In this document: one piece after another, positions 25,033 through 34,155 of the stretch
How the letters are laid out: each line of letters starts with the position of its first letter
How positions within the stretch are numbered: the stretch's first letter is position 1
From: an uncultured Caulobacter sp.
GTDB lineage: Bacteria > Pseudomonadota > Alphaproteobacteria > Caulobacterales > Caulobacteraceae
Assembly (NCBI GenBank): GCA_937925635.1
Contig: CALALX010000103.1
Location: 20,849-84,848, forward strand
Reading direction: 5' to 3'
Length of the DNA: 64,000 bases
Position numbers and translations under genes: made by a program
The notes under the pieces: generated by a model
The model's database searches: none
The model's input: the letters and a program-made list of their open reading frames with translations, nothing else
Told to the model about the DNA's origin: nothing

Positions 25033-27048
25033 TTGCCCACCCGTCTGCTCGACATCGGAAAATTCCTGACCCGCGCCGGCGACGGCGTGCGGGCGATGCC
25101 GCGTCGCGAGCGCTACAGCCTCGCGGCGATCACGGCGCTGCTGGTCACCCTCACCGCCCTGCTGGTCGTCTTCGACTGGAACTGGTTCCGGGGACCGGTC
25201 GCGGCCGCCGCCTCCGCCCGTTTGAACCGTCCGGTCGCCATCAAGGGCGACCTCGACGTCCATCCCTTCTCCTGGCGCCCCCGCGCGGACATCCATGACC
25301 TGCGCATCGGCCAGCCGAGGTGGGCGAAGGGCGACATGGCGCGGGTCGACCGGCTGTCGGCGACTCTCGACCTGCCGGCCCTGCTGACGGGGCGGATCAT
25401 CCTGCCCTACGTTGGGATCACGCGGCCGAACGTGAGCCTGCTGAGACTCGCCGACGGTCGCGCCAACTGGAGCTTCGGGGCCGGCGGCGGGAGCGGCGCC
25501 CGGTTGCCGGCCATCCGCCGCTTCGTGATCGACGAAGGCCGCCTGCGCCTCGACGACCGCAAGCGCAGGTCCACCTTCGTCGGCACGGTGTTCACCGACG
25601 AGCGGACCGAAGGCGCCCGTCGCGGCGTCTTCGCCCTGCGCGGCGAGGGGCGGCTGAACGGCGAGCGGTTCACCGCCGCCGTGACAGGGGCCCCGCTGCT
25701 CAACGTCTCGCCGTCCAGGCCCTATCCGTTCGATGCCGATGTGCGGGCGGGACCGACCCGGATTCTCGCCAGGGGCCAGATCACCCGCCCCTTCGACCTG
25801 GGCCGGTTCGAGACCGCGTTGACGATCACCGGCGCGGACATGAACGACCTCTATCTCCTCACAGGACTGACCCTGCCCAACACGCCGCCCTATCGGGTCA
25901 GCGGGCGGCTCACGCGCCAACGCACGACGTGGCTCTTCGACAAGGCCGGCGGCCGCATTGGCGACAGCGACATCGCCGGCGATCTCCGGGTCGAGACGCG
26001 CGGCGAGCGGCCCTATCTCGAAGCCGACCTGCGTTCGCGCCGCCTGGACTTCGATGACCTGGCCTCGGTCTTCGGCGGCGCGCCCTCGCGGGCCGGCGGC
26101 GAGGCGGTCTCGGCCGGGGAGCGGGCGGTGGGCGGCCGGATGGCGGCCGAGCAACGCGTCTTCCCGAGCGCGACGCTGCAGGTCGACCGCATTCGCGCCA
26201 TGGACGCGAAGGTGAAATACCGCGCCGAGACCGTGAACGCGCCGCGCATGCCGCTGCGCAAGGTGGCGCTGGACCTGACGCTGAAGGACGGCGTGCTGAC
26301 CGGCGACCCAGTGTCGGTGACCTTCGCGCGCGGCACCCTGGCCGGCATGGCCCGGCTGGACGCCAGCAGGGCCGTGCCGCGCACCGACGTCGACCTGAAG
26401 CTGACTGGCGCGCGGCTGGAGGACTGGATCACGCAGCGCTTCAAGGGCGAGCCCGTCATCGAAGGGCGGATGGCGGCGCGCGCCAAGCTGACCGGCTACG
26501 GAAACTCGGTACGCAAGGCGGCGGCCAGCGCGACCGGGACGATCACCTTCGTCGCGCCGAGCGGCGAGGTGCGCCAGGCCTTCGCCGAACTCCTGGGCGT
26601 CAACATCTCCAAGGGCCTGATCCTGCTGCTGTCGGAAAGCCCGAACCGCAGCCGGGTGCGCTGCGCCGTGGCGGACTTCCGCGTCAAGGACGGCGTCGCC
26701 CGCGCCAATCGCATCGTGGTCGACACCGATGTGGTGCTGATCAAGGGCGAGGGCCGCGTGGATCTGCGCGACGAGCGGCTGCACCTGCGCATCGAGGGCG
26801 AGTCGAAGAAGCCGCGACTGCTGCGCCTATTCGTGCCCATCAACATCGGCGGCCGCCTGGCCCGGCCAAGCGTCGATCTCGAGACCGGGACCGCTGTCGC
26901 TCAGGGCGGCGTGGGCGCGGCGCTGGGCGCCCTGCTCAGCCCGCTCGCCGCGATCCTGCCTTTCGTCGAACCGGGTCTGGCCGACGACGCGAACTGCGCG
27001 GCGCTGGTGGCCGAGGGGCGGGCCAGGGGCGCGCCGGTGAAGCGCTGA
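25033..27048 (+). CDS. AsmA-family protein
   Basis: 671 residues with one N-terminal membrane helix (YSLAAITALLVTLTALLVVF) and a long periplasmic beta-rich part containing the AsmA N-terminal domain (ASARLNRPVAIKGDLDVHPF, RADIHDLRIGQP) and the AsmA-like C-terminal domain (GTITFVAPSGEVRQAFAELL, VADFRVKDGVARANRIVVDT). AsmA-like proteins form bridge-like grooves thought to carry phospholipid between membranes. TTG 25033 is chosen because GGAG lies 6 nt upstream; ATG 25096 lacks an RBS. It is followed after 92 bp by two small membrane-protein genes. Confidence 0.88.
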   Translation: MPTRLLDIGKFLTRAGDGVRAMPRRERYSLAAITALLVTLTALLVVFDWNWFRGPVAAAASARLNRPVAIKGDLDVHPFSWRPRADIHDLRIGQPRWAKGDMARVDRLSATLDLPALLTGRIILPYVGITRPNVSLLRLADGRANWSFGAGGGSGARLPAIRRFVIDEGRLRLDDRKRRSTFVGTVFTDERTEGARRGVFALRGEGRLNGERFTAAVTGAPLLNVSPSRPYPFDADVRAGPTRILARGQITRPFDLGRFETALTITGADMNDLYLLTGLTLPNTPPYRVSGRLTRQRTTWLFDKAGGRIGDSDIAGDLRVETRGERPYLEADLRSRRLDFDDLASVFGGAPSRAGGEAVSAGERAVGGRMAAEQRVFPSATLQVDRIRAMDAKVKYRAETVNAPRMPLRKVALDLTLKDGVLTGDPVSVTFARGTLAGMARLDASRAVPRTDVDLKLTGARLEDWITQRFKGEPVIEGRMAARAKLTGYGNSVRKAAASATGTITFVAPSGEVRQAFAELLGVNISKGLILLLSESPNRSRVRCAVADFRVKDGVARANRIVVDTDVVLIKGEGRVDLRDERLHLRIEGESKKPRLLRLFVPINIGGRLARPSVDLETGTAVAQGGVGAALGALLSPLAAILPFVEPGLADDANCAALVAEGRARGAPVKR

Positions 27049-27140
27049 TCCGACCGGCAAGGGCGCCGGTTCCGTCGGCCGGTCCCTGGGGATCAAACGG
27101 GCCAGGGACCGCGTTAGGGCGAAGAACAAGGAGCCCCCCA

Positions 27141-27467
27141 ATGACGGCCGACGCCACCCCCTACATCTTCCCTGACAACAAGCGCGGCGCCCTGTCGGGC
27201 GTCGTGGACGCGGTTCGCGCGGTGTTGACCTCGACCAACCAGCCGCAAGCGATCCAGCAGCACAATCGCCAGGCGTTGGCCGCCAACGCCAAGGCCCTGG
27301 CCGGCGCGGTCGCCACGCGGGTCAGACGTCGCCCGGTCCCCCCGGCCTTGATCGCGGCCGCCGTGGGCGTCGGACTGGTCTTTCTGTTCAGCAAGCGCGC
27401 GCGCGGCGCGGCGGCGGCGGCCGGCGCCGTCGCGCTGGATCACGTGAAGAAAGCCCGCCTTTCCTGA
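27141..27467 (+). CDS. 108-residue hypothetical membrane-anchored protein
   Basis: A strong AAGGAG stands 7 nt before the ATG. The N-terminal two thirds is hydrophilic (VDAVRAVLTSTNQPQAIQQH, Ala-rich helix), then a single membrane helix (ALIAAAVGVGLVFLF) and a basic, Ala-rich tail. The order soluble helix - TM - short basic tail recalls YqjD/DUF883-type ribosome-associated inner-membrane proteins, but I do not claim that family. It is 2 nt upstream of the DUF1206 gene, so they form an operon. Confidence 0.8.
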   Translation: MTADATPYIFPDNKRGALSGVVDAVRAVLTSTNQPQAIQQHNRQALAANAKALAGAVATRVRRRPVPPALIAAAVGVGLVFLFSKRARGAAAAAGAVALDHVKKARLS

Positions 27468-27469
27468 CG

Positions 27470-28303
27470 GTGGCGGCTCGGCTTCCGGAGCGCTGGCGCC
27501 GGGCGCTGGAGCTCGCCTCGCGCCTCGGCTACGCGGCGCGCGGCGCCGTCTATCTGACGGTCGGCGTCCTGGCGATGCTGGCCGCGCTGGACCTGACCCC
27601 CAGCGCCAGCGGCGCGCACGAGGCGATGGCCCTGTGGGCGCGCTGGACGCCAGGCCTGCTCCTCGTCGCCCTGTTGGCGGGCTGTCTTCTTGCCTTTTCC
27701 ATCTGGAGGGGCGTGCAGTCCGTCTTCGACGCGGACCGACACGGCCATTCTCCCCGGGCGCTGGCGATCCGCGCCGGCCAGGCCGTCAGCGGACTGGCCT
27801 ACGGCGCGCTCGCCGTTTCGGCCCTGGAGCTGTTGGATGGCTTCGAGGACATCGGCGAGGCCGACGAAAGCGAGTCCGCGAGGACCGCGGCGGCGGAGAT
27901 ACTCGCCCTGCCCCACGGCGATGGCCTGCTGGTCACCGCGGGCCTCGGCCTCGTCGCCGTCGGCGTCGGCAACTTCATCCAGGGCGTCGGCCAGGACTTC
28001 GCCAAGCACCTAGACGGCTCCAGGGCCCTCTGCCGCTGGGCCGTGCCCCTGGCCCGCGCGGGCTATATCGGCCGGGGCCTGGCGACGCTGCCGCTCGGAC
28101 TCTTCCTGCTGCGCGCGGGTTGGCAGGTGCGGGCGGCCGAGGCCCGCAGCTGGGCGGACGCCCTGGACGCGGTCGAGGGTCAACCGTTCGGTTCGCTGAT
28201 CGTGGTCCTGATCGCGCTCGGCCTTATCGCATTCGGCCTGTTCGGCGTCGTCGAGGCGCGTTACCGACGCATCGTCCCGCCCCGCAACCTGTCGCCAGGC
28301 TAG
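27470..28303 (+). CDS. DUF1206-domain membrane protein
   Basis: 277 residues with about six membrane helices arranged as three repeats of a two-helix unit; each repeat opens with a RLGYAARGAVYLTVG-like motif (also GQAVSGLAYGALAV and RAGYIGRGLATLPLG), typical of DUF1206. Function unknown. GTG start at 27470, 2 nt after the previous stop. Its TAG stop overlaps the cobQ stop on the other strand through a shared CTAG. Confidence 0.87.
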   Translation: MAARLPERWRRALELASRLGYAARGAVYLTVGVLAMLAALDLTPSASGAHEAMALWARWTPGLLLVALLAGCLLAFSIWRGVQSVFDADRHGHSPRALAIRAGQAVSGLAYGALAVSALELLDGFEDIGEADESESARTAAAEILALPHGDGLLVTAGLGLVAVGVGNFIQGVGQDFAKHLDGSRALCRWAVPLARAGYIGRGLATLPLGLFLLRAGWQVRAAEARSWADALDAVEGQPFGSLIVVLIALGLIAFGLFGVVEARYRRIVPPRNLSPG

Positions 28304-29760
28304 GTCTTCAAGGCCCCAAGTCCGGCGATCCGTCCGAGCGCCGCGATGTCGAAGGCTCGCTCCAGAGCGGCGGCGATGTCCTCCAGCGCCGAGTCGACCG
28401 CCTGTCGCTGGTCGACGCCCGAGGACGCCGCCCCCAGCCCGGACAGGATGGCGCTCCGGGCCTGCGGTCGATCGAACAGGCCGTGGACGTAGCATCCCGC
28501 GATCCGGCCGTCGGCGCTCATCGCTCCGTCAACCCCGCCGTCGTCGAAGGTCAGCATCGGGCGGTCCGAGACGGTCGTGCGACCGCAGTGGATCTCGTAG
28601 CCCTCGAACGCCGCCTGGCCGAACCGGCCGCGCACCGGCCGCAACACCTTCTCCGGCGTCAGCACGGTATCGACCGCCAGCAGGCCGAGACCGGACGCCT
28701 CGCCGGGCGGTCCCTCGAGACCGTCGGGATCGGCCACCGTCCGGCCGAGCATCTGGTAGCCGCCGCAAATTCCCAGCACCCGGCCGCCGCGCCGGACGTG
28801 GGCGGCCAGGTCGATGTCCCAGCCCTCCGCGCGCAAGAGGGCGAGATCGGCGATCGTCGCCTTGGTTCCCGGCAGGATGACCAGGTCCGCATCACCCGGC
28901 AGCGGCGACCCCGGCGGCACGAAGGCGAAGTCCACCGCCGGCTCGGCCCGCAGCGCATCGAAGTCGTCGAAGTTGGCGATGCGCCCGAGCAGCGGCGCGA
29001 CAATCCTCACCCGCCGCGCGGGTCCCGTCGCGACGCGATCCAGCGCCACCGCGTCTTCTGCCGGCAGGGCCCTGGCCGCCGGCAGCCAGGGCGCCATGCC
29101 CAGGTCGGCCCAGCCGGTGCGGCGCGCGATCTCGGCCCGCCCCGCGTCGAACAGCGAGGCGTCGCCGCGGAACTTGTTGATCAGGAAGCCGCGGATCATG
29201 GCGCGGTCTTCCGCGTCGAGCACCGCATGGGCGCCGACCAGGGCGGCGATGACATGCCCTCGGTCGATGTCGCCGACCAGCACCACCGGTACGCCGGCCG
29301 CGCGGGCGAACCCCATGTTGGCGATGTCGCCGTGGCGCAGATTGGTCTCCGCCGGGCTGCCGGCGCCCTCGACGATGACCAGGTCCGCCTCGGCTTCCAG
29401 GCGGCGGAAGCTCTCCAGGACGGTGTCGAGCAGCCCAGCCTTCGCCGCCTGATAGCCCCGCGCCTGCCAGGTCCCCGCCGCCTTGCCGCGCACCACGACC
29501 TGGGCGCCGGTGTCGCTCTGAGGCTTGAGCAGCACGGGATTCATGTCGACGGTCGGCGGCGTGCGGCAGGCGACGGCCTGCAGCGCCTGGGCCCGGCCGA
29601 TCTCGCCGCCGTCGACGGTGACGGCGGCGTTGTTCGACATGTTCTGCGGCTTGAACGGGCGGACCCGCAGGCCGCGGTTGGCGAACAGCCTGCAGAGGCC
29701 GGCGACCAGTACCGACTTGCCGACGTCGGATCCGCATCCCTGGATCATCAACGCCGGCAA
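28300..29760 (-). CDS. cobQ: cobyric acid synthase
   Basis: Glutamine- and ATP-dependent amidation of four carboxylates of adenosylcobyrinic a,c-diamide in B12 synthesis. N-terminal P-loop-like ATPase domain (IQGCGSDVGKSVLVAGLCR, FKPQNMSNNA, VEGAGSPAE), C-terminal class I-like glutaminase domain with Cys in LGICGGYQMLG and His in CYVHGLFD. TTG 29760 (LPALMIQG) is preferred over ATG 29748 since GGAG lies 7 nt before the TTG and homologues start MPALMIQG. Length is 486 residues. It lies 13 nt downstream of the BtuB-type receptor, in one riboswitch-controlled unit. Confidence 0.95.
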   Translation of the reverse strand: MPALMIQGCGSDVGKSVLVAGLCRLFANRGLRVRPFKPQNMSNNAAVTVDGGEIGRAQALQAVACRTPPTVDMNPVLLKPQSDTGAQVVVRGKAAGTWQARGYQAAKAGLLDTVLESFRRLEAEADLVIVEGAGSPAETNLRHGDIANMGFARAAGVPVVLVGDIDRGHVIAALVGAHAVLDAEDRAMIRGFLINKFRGDASLFDAGRAEIARRTGWADLGMAPWLPAARALPAEDAVALDRVATGPARRVRIVAPLLGRIANFDDFDALRAEPAVDFAFVPPGSPLPGDADLVILPGTKATIADLALLRAEGWDIDLAAHVRRGGRVLGICGGYQMLGRTVADPDGLEGPPGEASGLGLLAVDTVLTPEKVLRPVRGRFGQAAFEGYEIHCGRTTVSDRPMLTFDDGGVDGAMSADGRIAGCYVHGLFDRPQARSAILSGLGAASSGVDQRQAVDSALEDIAAALERAFDIAALGRIAGLGALKT

Positions 29761-29773
29761 GTCGGTCTCCGTC

Positions 29774-31726
29774 CTAGAATCGCGCCCGCAGGCCGACGAA
29801 CGCGCCCTGTCCGGGTGTTCCATAGCCGCGAGCGGTCTCGTAGTCCCGGTCGAACAGGTTCTCGACCCGGCCGTACAGCTGGATCGTGTCGGTCACCTGC
29901 CATGAACCGCGCAGGTCGACGAGCGTATAGGCGTCCATCACCACCGTGTTGGCGTCATCGTTGTACGCCTCGCCGACGTAGCGCACGGCGACCTGGGTCG
30001 AGACCGCGTCGGACCAGACCCAATCCGCCGTGAGGTTCGCCATGTGCTCCGGACGCCGGGCCAGCTGGGCGCCGGCGTTGGGGCCCGAGGCGTTTTCCGC
30101 CCGCGTCCAGGTGTAGTTGGCCGTCAGCGTCAGCCGGTCGAAATCGGCCTCGCCCGACAGCTCCAGGCCTTGGGCCCGCGTCTTCTGGATGTTGTCATAG
30201 TAGCCGAAGCGAAACACGCCGTTCGGATTGCACAGCGGTTCGGGCGAGCCAAAGGCGCAGCTGTAGAAGCGGATCTCGTTCTCCGCCTCGCGCCGGAACC
30301 AGATGGCCGAGACCACGGCGCCCTGGCCCAGCCTGCGCTCGACGCCGATGTCCCAGCTATCGAACGCCTCCGGATCGAGGGCGGTATTGCCGTACTCGCT
30401 GTAGAGCTCGTAGAGACCCGGCGCCCGGAAGCCCTGGCCCCAGCTGGCGCGCAGGACGGTGGCGCCGTCGTCCACGCTCCAGGCGGCGGCCAGCGAGCCC
30501 AGGGTGTGGCCGCCGAACTCGTCATGCTCGTCGCGGCGCAGGCCCGCGGTGACCGTCAGGCCCGGCGCGACCGTACCCTGAATCTGGCCATAGGCGCTGT
30601 CGATGCCGACCTTGCCCGTCGTGAAGGGCGGGTTCGGATCGAAGGTCCAGGGCGCGCGCTGGCGCATTTCCGCTGTCTCGCGCTCCAGGCCGAAGGTCGC
30701 GGTCCAAGCCTCGCTGACGGCCACCACGCCCTGGTACTCCCAGCGTCGCGTCTCGCCATGTCCCTCGAAGCTGATCGGCGCGACCGGATCGGAGGGCAGG
30801 TGCGCGGCGCGGTCGGTGCCGGCGTGGCCATAGGCGAAGCGGTTCTTGAGCCGCCCATCCCACAGGGCGAGATTGAGGCCGGCATAGACGACGAGCTCCT
30901 CGGTGGTCCCGTAGCTGTCGTCGTCGCCGGCGAAACCGTCGGTGTCGGTCTCGCCGTCAGACCACACCGCGCGGACCTCCGCCGACACGGCGTCGCTGAA
31001 GGCGAAGCGCAGGCGGCCTGAGAGGCCGGTGTTCTCGTAGCCGTCCTCCTCGGCGCCGGCGGCGAACGCCGAGACGCCGTCGGTGCGGTACCGGCTGCCC
31101 GCGATCCGCCAGGTCAGACCTCCGGCCCGCCCCCCGGCGCCGGCGCGCAGATAGCCCGTGCCGCGAGAGCCGGCCTCGGCGTCGAGTACGGCCGCCAGGG
31201 CTTCGTCGGACTCGGCGGTGACGATATTGACGACGCCCCCGATCGCCTGACTGCCCCACAGGGTCGACTGGGCGCCGCGCAGAATCTCGATGCGGGCGAT
31301 GTCGCCGACCAGCAGGTTGCCGAAGTTGGCCGCGCCCTGCGGCGCCGTCGGGTCGTTCATCTTCACGCCGTCGACCAGCAGCACGGTGTGGTTGCTCTCG
31401 GCGCCGCGGATGTTGACCCCGGAAACGGCGCCGACGCCGCCGTTGCGGGTGTAGCTGACGCCGGGGGTGTCATTGAGCAGTTCGATCACATCCGGCGACT
31501 GGGCTCGTTCGATATCGTCACGCCCGAGCACGACCACGGACGAACCTATGCGGTCCGCCGGCTGGGTCGAGCGGGTGGCGGTGACGATCAGCGTCTCGAC
31601 GGCCGTCGCGCCTTCGCCCGCGGCCACGTCGGGATTGGGCGCCTCCTGCGCGAAGGCCGGCGCGGCCATCAGCAGGCCGGCGGCGGAGGCGGAGCAAAGC
31701 AGTGTTCGGTTCATGACTCGGGTCAT
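29774..31726 (-). CDS. btuB: BtuB-type TonB-dependent cobalamin receptor
   Basis: 650 residues. Signal peptide ending AAPAFAQ, TonB-box region (VETLIVTATRSTQPAD), plug domain (VIELLNDTPGVSYTRNGGVG, VNIRGAESNHTVLLVDGVK, GDIARIEILRGAQSTLWGSQ) and a 22-strand barrel ending with a C-terminal Phe (VGLRARF). The substrate call rests on the cobalamin riboswitch directly upstream and cobQ downstream. Start 31726 is supported by GGAAG 5 nt before it; ATG 31714 is an alternative. Confidence 0.94.
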   Translation of the reverse strand: MTRVMNRTLLCSASAAGLLMAAPAFAQEAPNPDVAAGEGATAVETLIVTATRSTQPADRIGSSVVVLGRDDIERAQSPDVIELLNDTPGVSYTRNGGVGAVSGVNIRGAESNHTVLLVDGVKMNDPTAPQGAANFGNLLVGDIARIEILRGAQSTLWGSQAIGGVVNIVTAESDEALAAVLDAEAGSRGTGYLRAGAGGRAGGLTWRIAGSRYRTDGVSAFAAGAEEDGYENTGLSGRLRFAFSDAVSAEVRAVWSDGETDTDGFAGDDDSYGTTEELVVYAGLNLALWDGRLKNRFAYGHAGTDRAAHLPSDPVAPISFEGHGETRRWEYQGVVAVSEAWTATFGLERETAEMRQRAPWTFDPNPPFTTGKVGIDSAYGQIQGTVAPGLTVTAGLRRDEHDEFGGHTLGSLAAAWSVDDGATVLRASWGQGFRAPGLYELYSEYGNTALDPEAFDSWDIGVERRLGQGAVVSAIWFRREAENEIRFYSCAFGSPEPLCNPNGVFRFGYYDNIQKTRAQGLELSGEADFDRLTLTANYTWTRAENASGPNAGAQLARRPEHMANLTADWVWSDAVSTQVAVRYVGEAYNDDANTVVMDAYTLVDLRGSWQVTDTIQLYGRVENLFDRDYETARGYGTPGQGAFVGLRARF

Positions 31727-31870
31727 GGGGTCTTCCTTTCTGACGACCCGCGCCTCGACCCGATCCGGGCGCGATGACCCCGGCCGGGCCGCGGACGCGG
31801 CCTGGTTGCGGTGTCGTCTCTCGGGAATCCCCGTCCGTGCGGCGCACCCCGGCCGTCGGAAGAACGACGC

Positions 31871-32042
31871 GCCGGGCAGGTCTCCTGGCTCGCGGGTCAA
31901 TGCCTGTCGCGTCGCCTTCCCAGGCCGAGGACCGGCCCAGTGGCATGTGACGCGAAGGCTCGCCGCTTACAGTTGCGGGGGCAGCCGGGGATTTGGACCC
32001 CGTTCCCTTTTCACCCTCTTGCGAGGGAACCTGACGCTGCAG
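31871..32042 (-). promoter_or_regulatory. cobalamin (B12) riboswitch
   Basis: Reading the minus strand, the conserved pieces occur in order: GGTGAAAAGGGAA (L2/P3 side), GCTGCCCCCGCAACTGTAAG (core), GCCACTG (B12 box, 31938-31944), GGGAAGGC and GCGAGCCAGGAGACCTGCC (P1 closing). It begins about 145 nt upstream of the btuB start. Adenosylcobalamin binding would shut off btuB-cobQ expression. Confidence 0.95.
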
Positions 32043-32084
32043 GCTGGGTAGCTCTTGCGGTGCGGGAGGTCAAATTTCGTTCTT

Positions 32085-32256
32085 CCTCTCACTCTTGGGA
32101 GAGGGGGACCATGCGGAGCATGGTGGAGCGGGAGGCGCTCCGGCTTGAAAGCTATCCGGAAAGACGACGGCATCGAACACCGCGCCCCGACGGCGATCGG
32201 CTGCGTGTCCCTCTCCACCACCCTCCGGGTGGTCCCCCTCTCCCAAGAGGGAGAGG
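32085..32256. repeat. inverted repeat pair, CCTCTCCC/GGGAGAGG family
   Basis: Left unit CCTCTCACTCTTGGGAGAGG, then GGGACC and GGTGGAG; right unit CTCCACCACCCTCCGGGTGG followed by TCCCCCTCTCCCAAGAGGGA. Each unit is itself a hairpin, and the two are inverted across about 100 bp. It fills the space between the riboswitch and the DUF2141 gene. The hairpin at 6098-6120 looks like a solo unit. Confidence 0.7.
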
Positions 32257-32257
32257 A

Positions 32258-32707
32258 TTATCTGAGCCGGATCGCCTGGACGTTCGCGCCCGCCTTCACC
32301 TCGAAGCTGGCGGCGCGCCAGCTGGGCGGGCCGAAGGGCGCGCGGGCGTTATTGGAGAAGCCGTAGGGCTCCAGCGGCATGCCCAGCGGGTTGAACTTCA
32401 TCTTCCCGTTGCTATCGCGGTCGTGAAAGGACTTCACCGCGTAGCGTCCGGGCGGCAGGCCCGCGAGCGTGGCGCTGAAGTCGCCCTCGTCGGCCGGCAG
32501 ATTCAGGGTCCGCACCGGACCGGTGTTGGCGTCGTAGGCTGCCTTGTTGTCGAACACCGCACACAGCACCACGCCGCGCGCCTGGGTCACGCCCTGGAAG
32601 GCCACGGTCAGGGAGCCCTCCCCGTCCTGCGCCCCGTCCCGCGCCAGCGCGCCGCCTGACAGGAGCAGCAGAGCCGCTCCGCAAATGATCGCCCCCCGAC
32701 GAGTCAT
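32258..32707 (-). CDS. DUF2141-domain secreted protein
   Basis: 149 residues with a signal peptide (RRGAIICGAALLLLSGGALA) and a small beta-sandwich of the DUF2141 type (GVVLCAVFDNKAAYD, FSATLAGLPPGRYAVKSFHD, RDSNGKMKFNPLGMPLEPYG, FSNNARAPFGPPSW). Function unknown; exported to the periplasm. AAGGAGGG before the ATG fixes 32707 as the start, overlapping the GNAT stop as TGATG. Confidence 0.85.
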   Translation of the reverse strand: MTRRGAIICGAALLLLSGGALARDGAQDGEGSLTVAFQGVTQARGVVLCAVFDNKAAYDANTGPVRTLNLPADEGDFSATLAGLPPGRYAVKSFHDRDSNGKMKFNPLGMPLEPYGFSNNARAPFGPPSWRAASFEVKAGANVQAIRLR

Positions 32708-33252
32708 CAGACCCTCCTTCTGGCTCTCCATTCGTCCCGGGTCTGACCCCAGATCTCGATCGGATAGTCCTGGAACGGCGCCGGCATCCGACCGGGCCCC
32801 TGATTGTACGACCCCAAACGTTCGGCGACGCGCTGCGACGGTGCATTGTCCGGATCAATGCAATGGATGACGCGGGTCCAGCCCAGGACGTCGAAGGCCC
32901 AGTCGATGGTCGCCGTGGCGCCCTCGACCGCATAACCCTTGCCCATGGCCGACGGGTGCAGGCCCCAGCCGACCTCCGTGCCCGGCCAGCCTTCCGGCGC
33001 CCAGGGGCCGAGGCGACCGACCCATTTGCCGCTCGCCTTCTCGATCAGCGAGAACATGGCGAAGCCCTTGATCGCCCAGCTGCCGGCCATCGAGGCCATG
33101 CCGCGCCAGGCGGCGGCGCGCTCCAGCGGACCGCCGATGAATCGGCTGGCTTCGGGGTCGGCCATCAGCTCGGCCCAGCCGTCGAGGTCCTCTTCGGCGG
33201 TCGGACGCAGGATCAGGCGTGCGGTCTCAAGCGTGGGGCCCGGTGCGATCAT
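32707..33252 (-). CDS. GNAT-family (RimJ/RimL-like) N-acetyltransferase
   Basis: 181-residue acetyltransferase of the RimL-like Acetyltransf_3 type: LETARLILRPTAEEDLDGWA at the N-terminus, VGWGLHPSAMGKGYAVEGA as the acetyl-CoA loop (Q/RxxGxG/A appears as MGKGYA) and CIDPDNAPSQRVAERLG. Likely acetylates an N-terminal or side-chain amine; target unknown. The open frame reaches 33312 but ATG 33252 matches the family N-terminus. It overlaps the downstream DUF2141 gene by one nucleotide and is divergent from recR. Confidence 0.87.
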   Translation of the reverse strand: MIAPGPTLETARLILRPTAEEDLDGWAELMADPEASRFIGGPLERAAAWRGMASMAGSWAIKGFAMFSLIEKASGKWVGRLGPWAPEGWPGTEVGWGLHPSAMGKGYAVEGATATIDWAFDVLGWTRVIHCIDPDNAPSQRVAERLGSYNQGPGRMPAPFQDYPIEIWGQTRDEWRARRRV

Positions 33253-33437
33253 GGCCTCGTCTGTAGCAAACCGGGGTCCGGTTGGCAGTCGCCTTCGTGT
33301 GTCGGGCGTCATGCCTCGGGCGCATGCGCGCCGGGGCGTGCGCGCCGGGTTCGGGTGGCGAAGTCACGACGGGAACCCCCGCCGATCGCGCGGATCAAGG
33401 CTGGACCGGCGCCGTCGTTCCCCCATATGACAGGCCC

Positions 33438-34040
33438 ATGGCTGCCTCCGCAGGACCCGAGATCGAGCGACTGATCGCCCTGCTGGGCAAGCTTCCGGGC
33501 CTTGGTCCGCGATCGGCCCGCCGGGCGGCGCTGGCGCTGCTGAAGCGTCGGGAGCAACTGCTCGACCCGCTGGCGACCGCCATCGTCGAGGCGCGCGACA
33601 AGGTCCGCACCTGCGCCACCTGCGGCTCGTTGGACACCCGCGATCCCTGTTCGATCTGCGCCGACGGCGCGCGCGATCTCGGCCTCATCTGCGTGGTCGA
33701 GGAGGTCGGGTCGATCTGGGCCATGGAGCGGGCGAGCGCGTTCCGCGGCCGCTACCACGTGCTCGGCGGCCTGTTGTCGGCGCTGGACGGCGTCGGGCCG
33801 GACAAGCTGCGCGCCGGCGAACTGGTGGCGCGCGCCGGCGACGGCACGGTGCGGGAAGTGATCCTCGCCCTGCCGGCCACGGTCGACGGCCAGACGACGG
33901 CCCACTACCTCGCCGAGCGGCTGGCGACGACCGGCGTGGCCGTCACCATGCTGGCCCGCGGCGTTCCCGTCGGCGGCGATCTGGACTGGTTGGATGACGG
34001 GACCATCGCCCAGGCGCTGCGGGCGAGAAGGCCGGCGTAG
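33438..34040 (+). CDS. recR: recombination protein RecR
   Basis: 200 residues, normal for RecR: helix-hairpin-helix (LLGKLPGLGPRSARRAAL), a zinc finger CATCGSLDTRDPCSIC, a Toprim domain (LICVVEEVGSIWAMERA) and the C-terminal Walker-like block (TVDGQTTAHYLAERL). Acts with RecF/RecO to load RecA at single-strand gaps. ATG 33438 (MAASAGPEIERLI) is the family start. The usual partners dnaX and ybaB are not next to it in this window. Confidence 0.95.
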   Translation: MAASAGPEIERLIALLGKLPGLGPRSARRAALALLKRREQLLDPLATAIVEARDKVRTCATCGSLDTRDPCSICADGARDLGLICVVEEVGSIWAMERASAFRGRYHVLGGLLSALDGVGPDKLRAGELVARAGDGTVREVILALPATVDGQTTAHYLAERLATTGVAVTMLARGVPVGGDLDWLDDGTIAQALRARRPA

Positions 34041-34072
34041 ATCCCGGGATGGCTTCGGGCGATAGCCCGTAG

Positions 34073-34110
34073 CTGTCCCTCAACACCGTTCGAAGGCTGT
34101 TGGGGGACAG
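34073..34110 (+). terminator. imperfect stem-loop downstream of recR
   Basis: CTGTCCC-T-CAACA pairs with TGTTG-GGGGACAG across a 12-nt loop, starting 32 bp after the recR stop and before the convergent CZB gene. No U-tract, so either a weak bidirectional terminator or a repeat remnant. Confidence 0.4.
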
Positions 34111-34155
34111 GACGCGCGCCCCTGCGGGCCGCATCATCCCGTCCCTGACGGACGC

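Noticed and set aside
31727..31900. Upstream extension of the BtuB frame
   Set aside because: It would run into the riboswitch; 31726 has an RBS and yields a good signal peptide.
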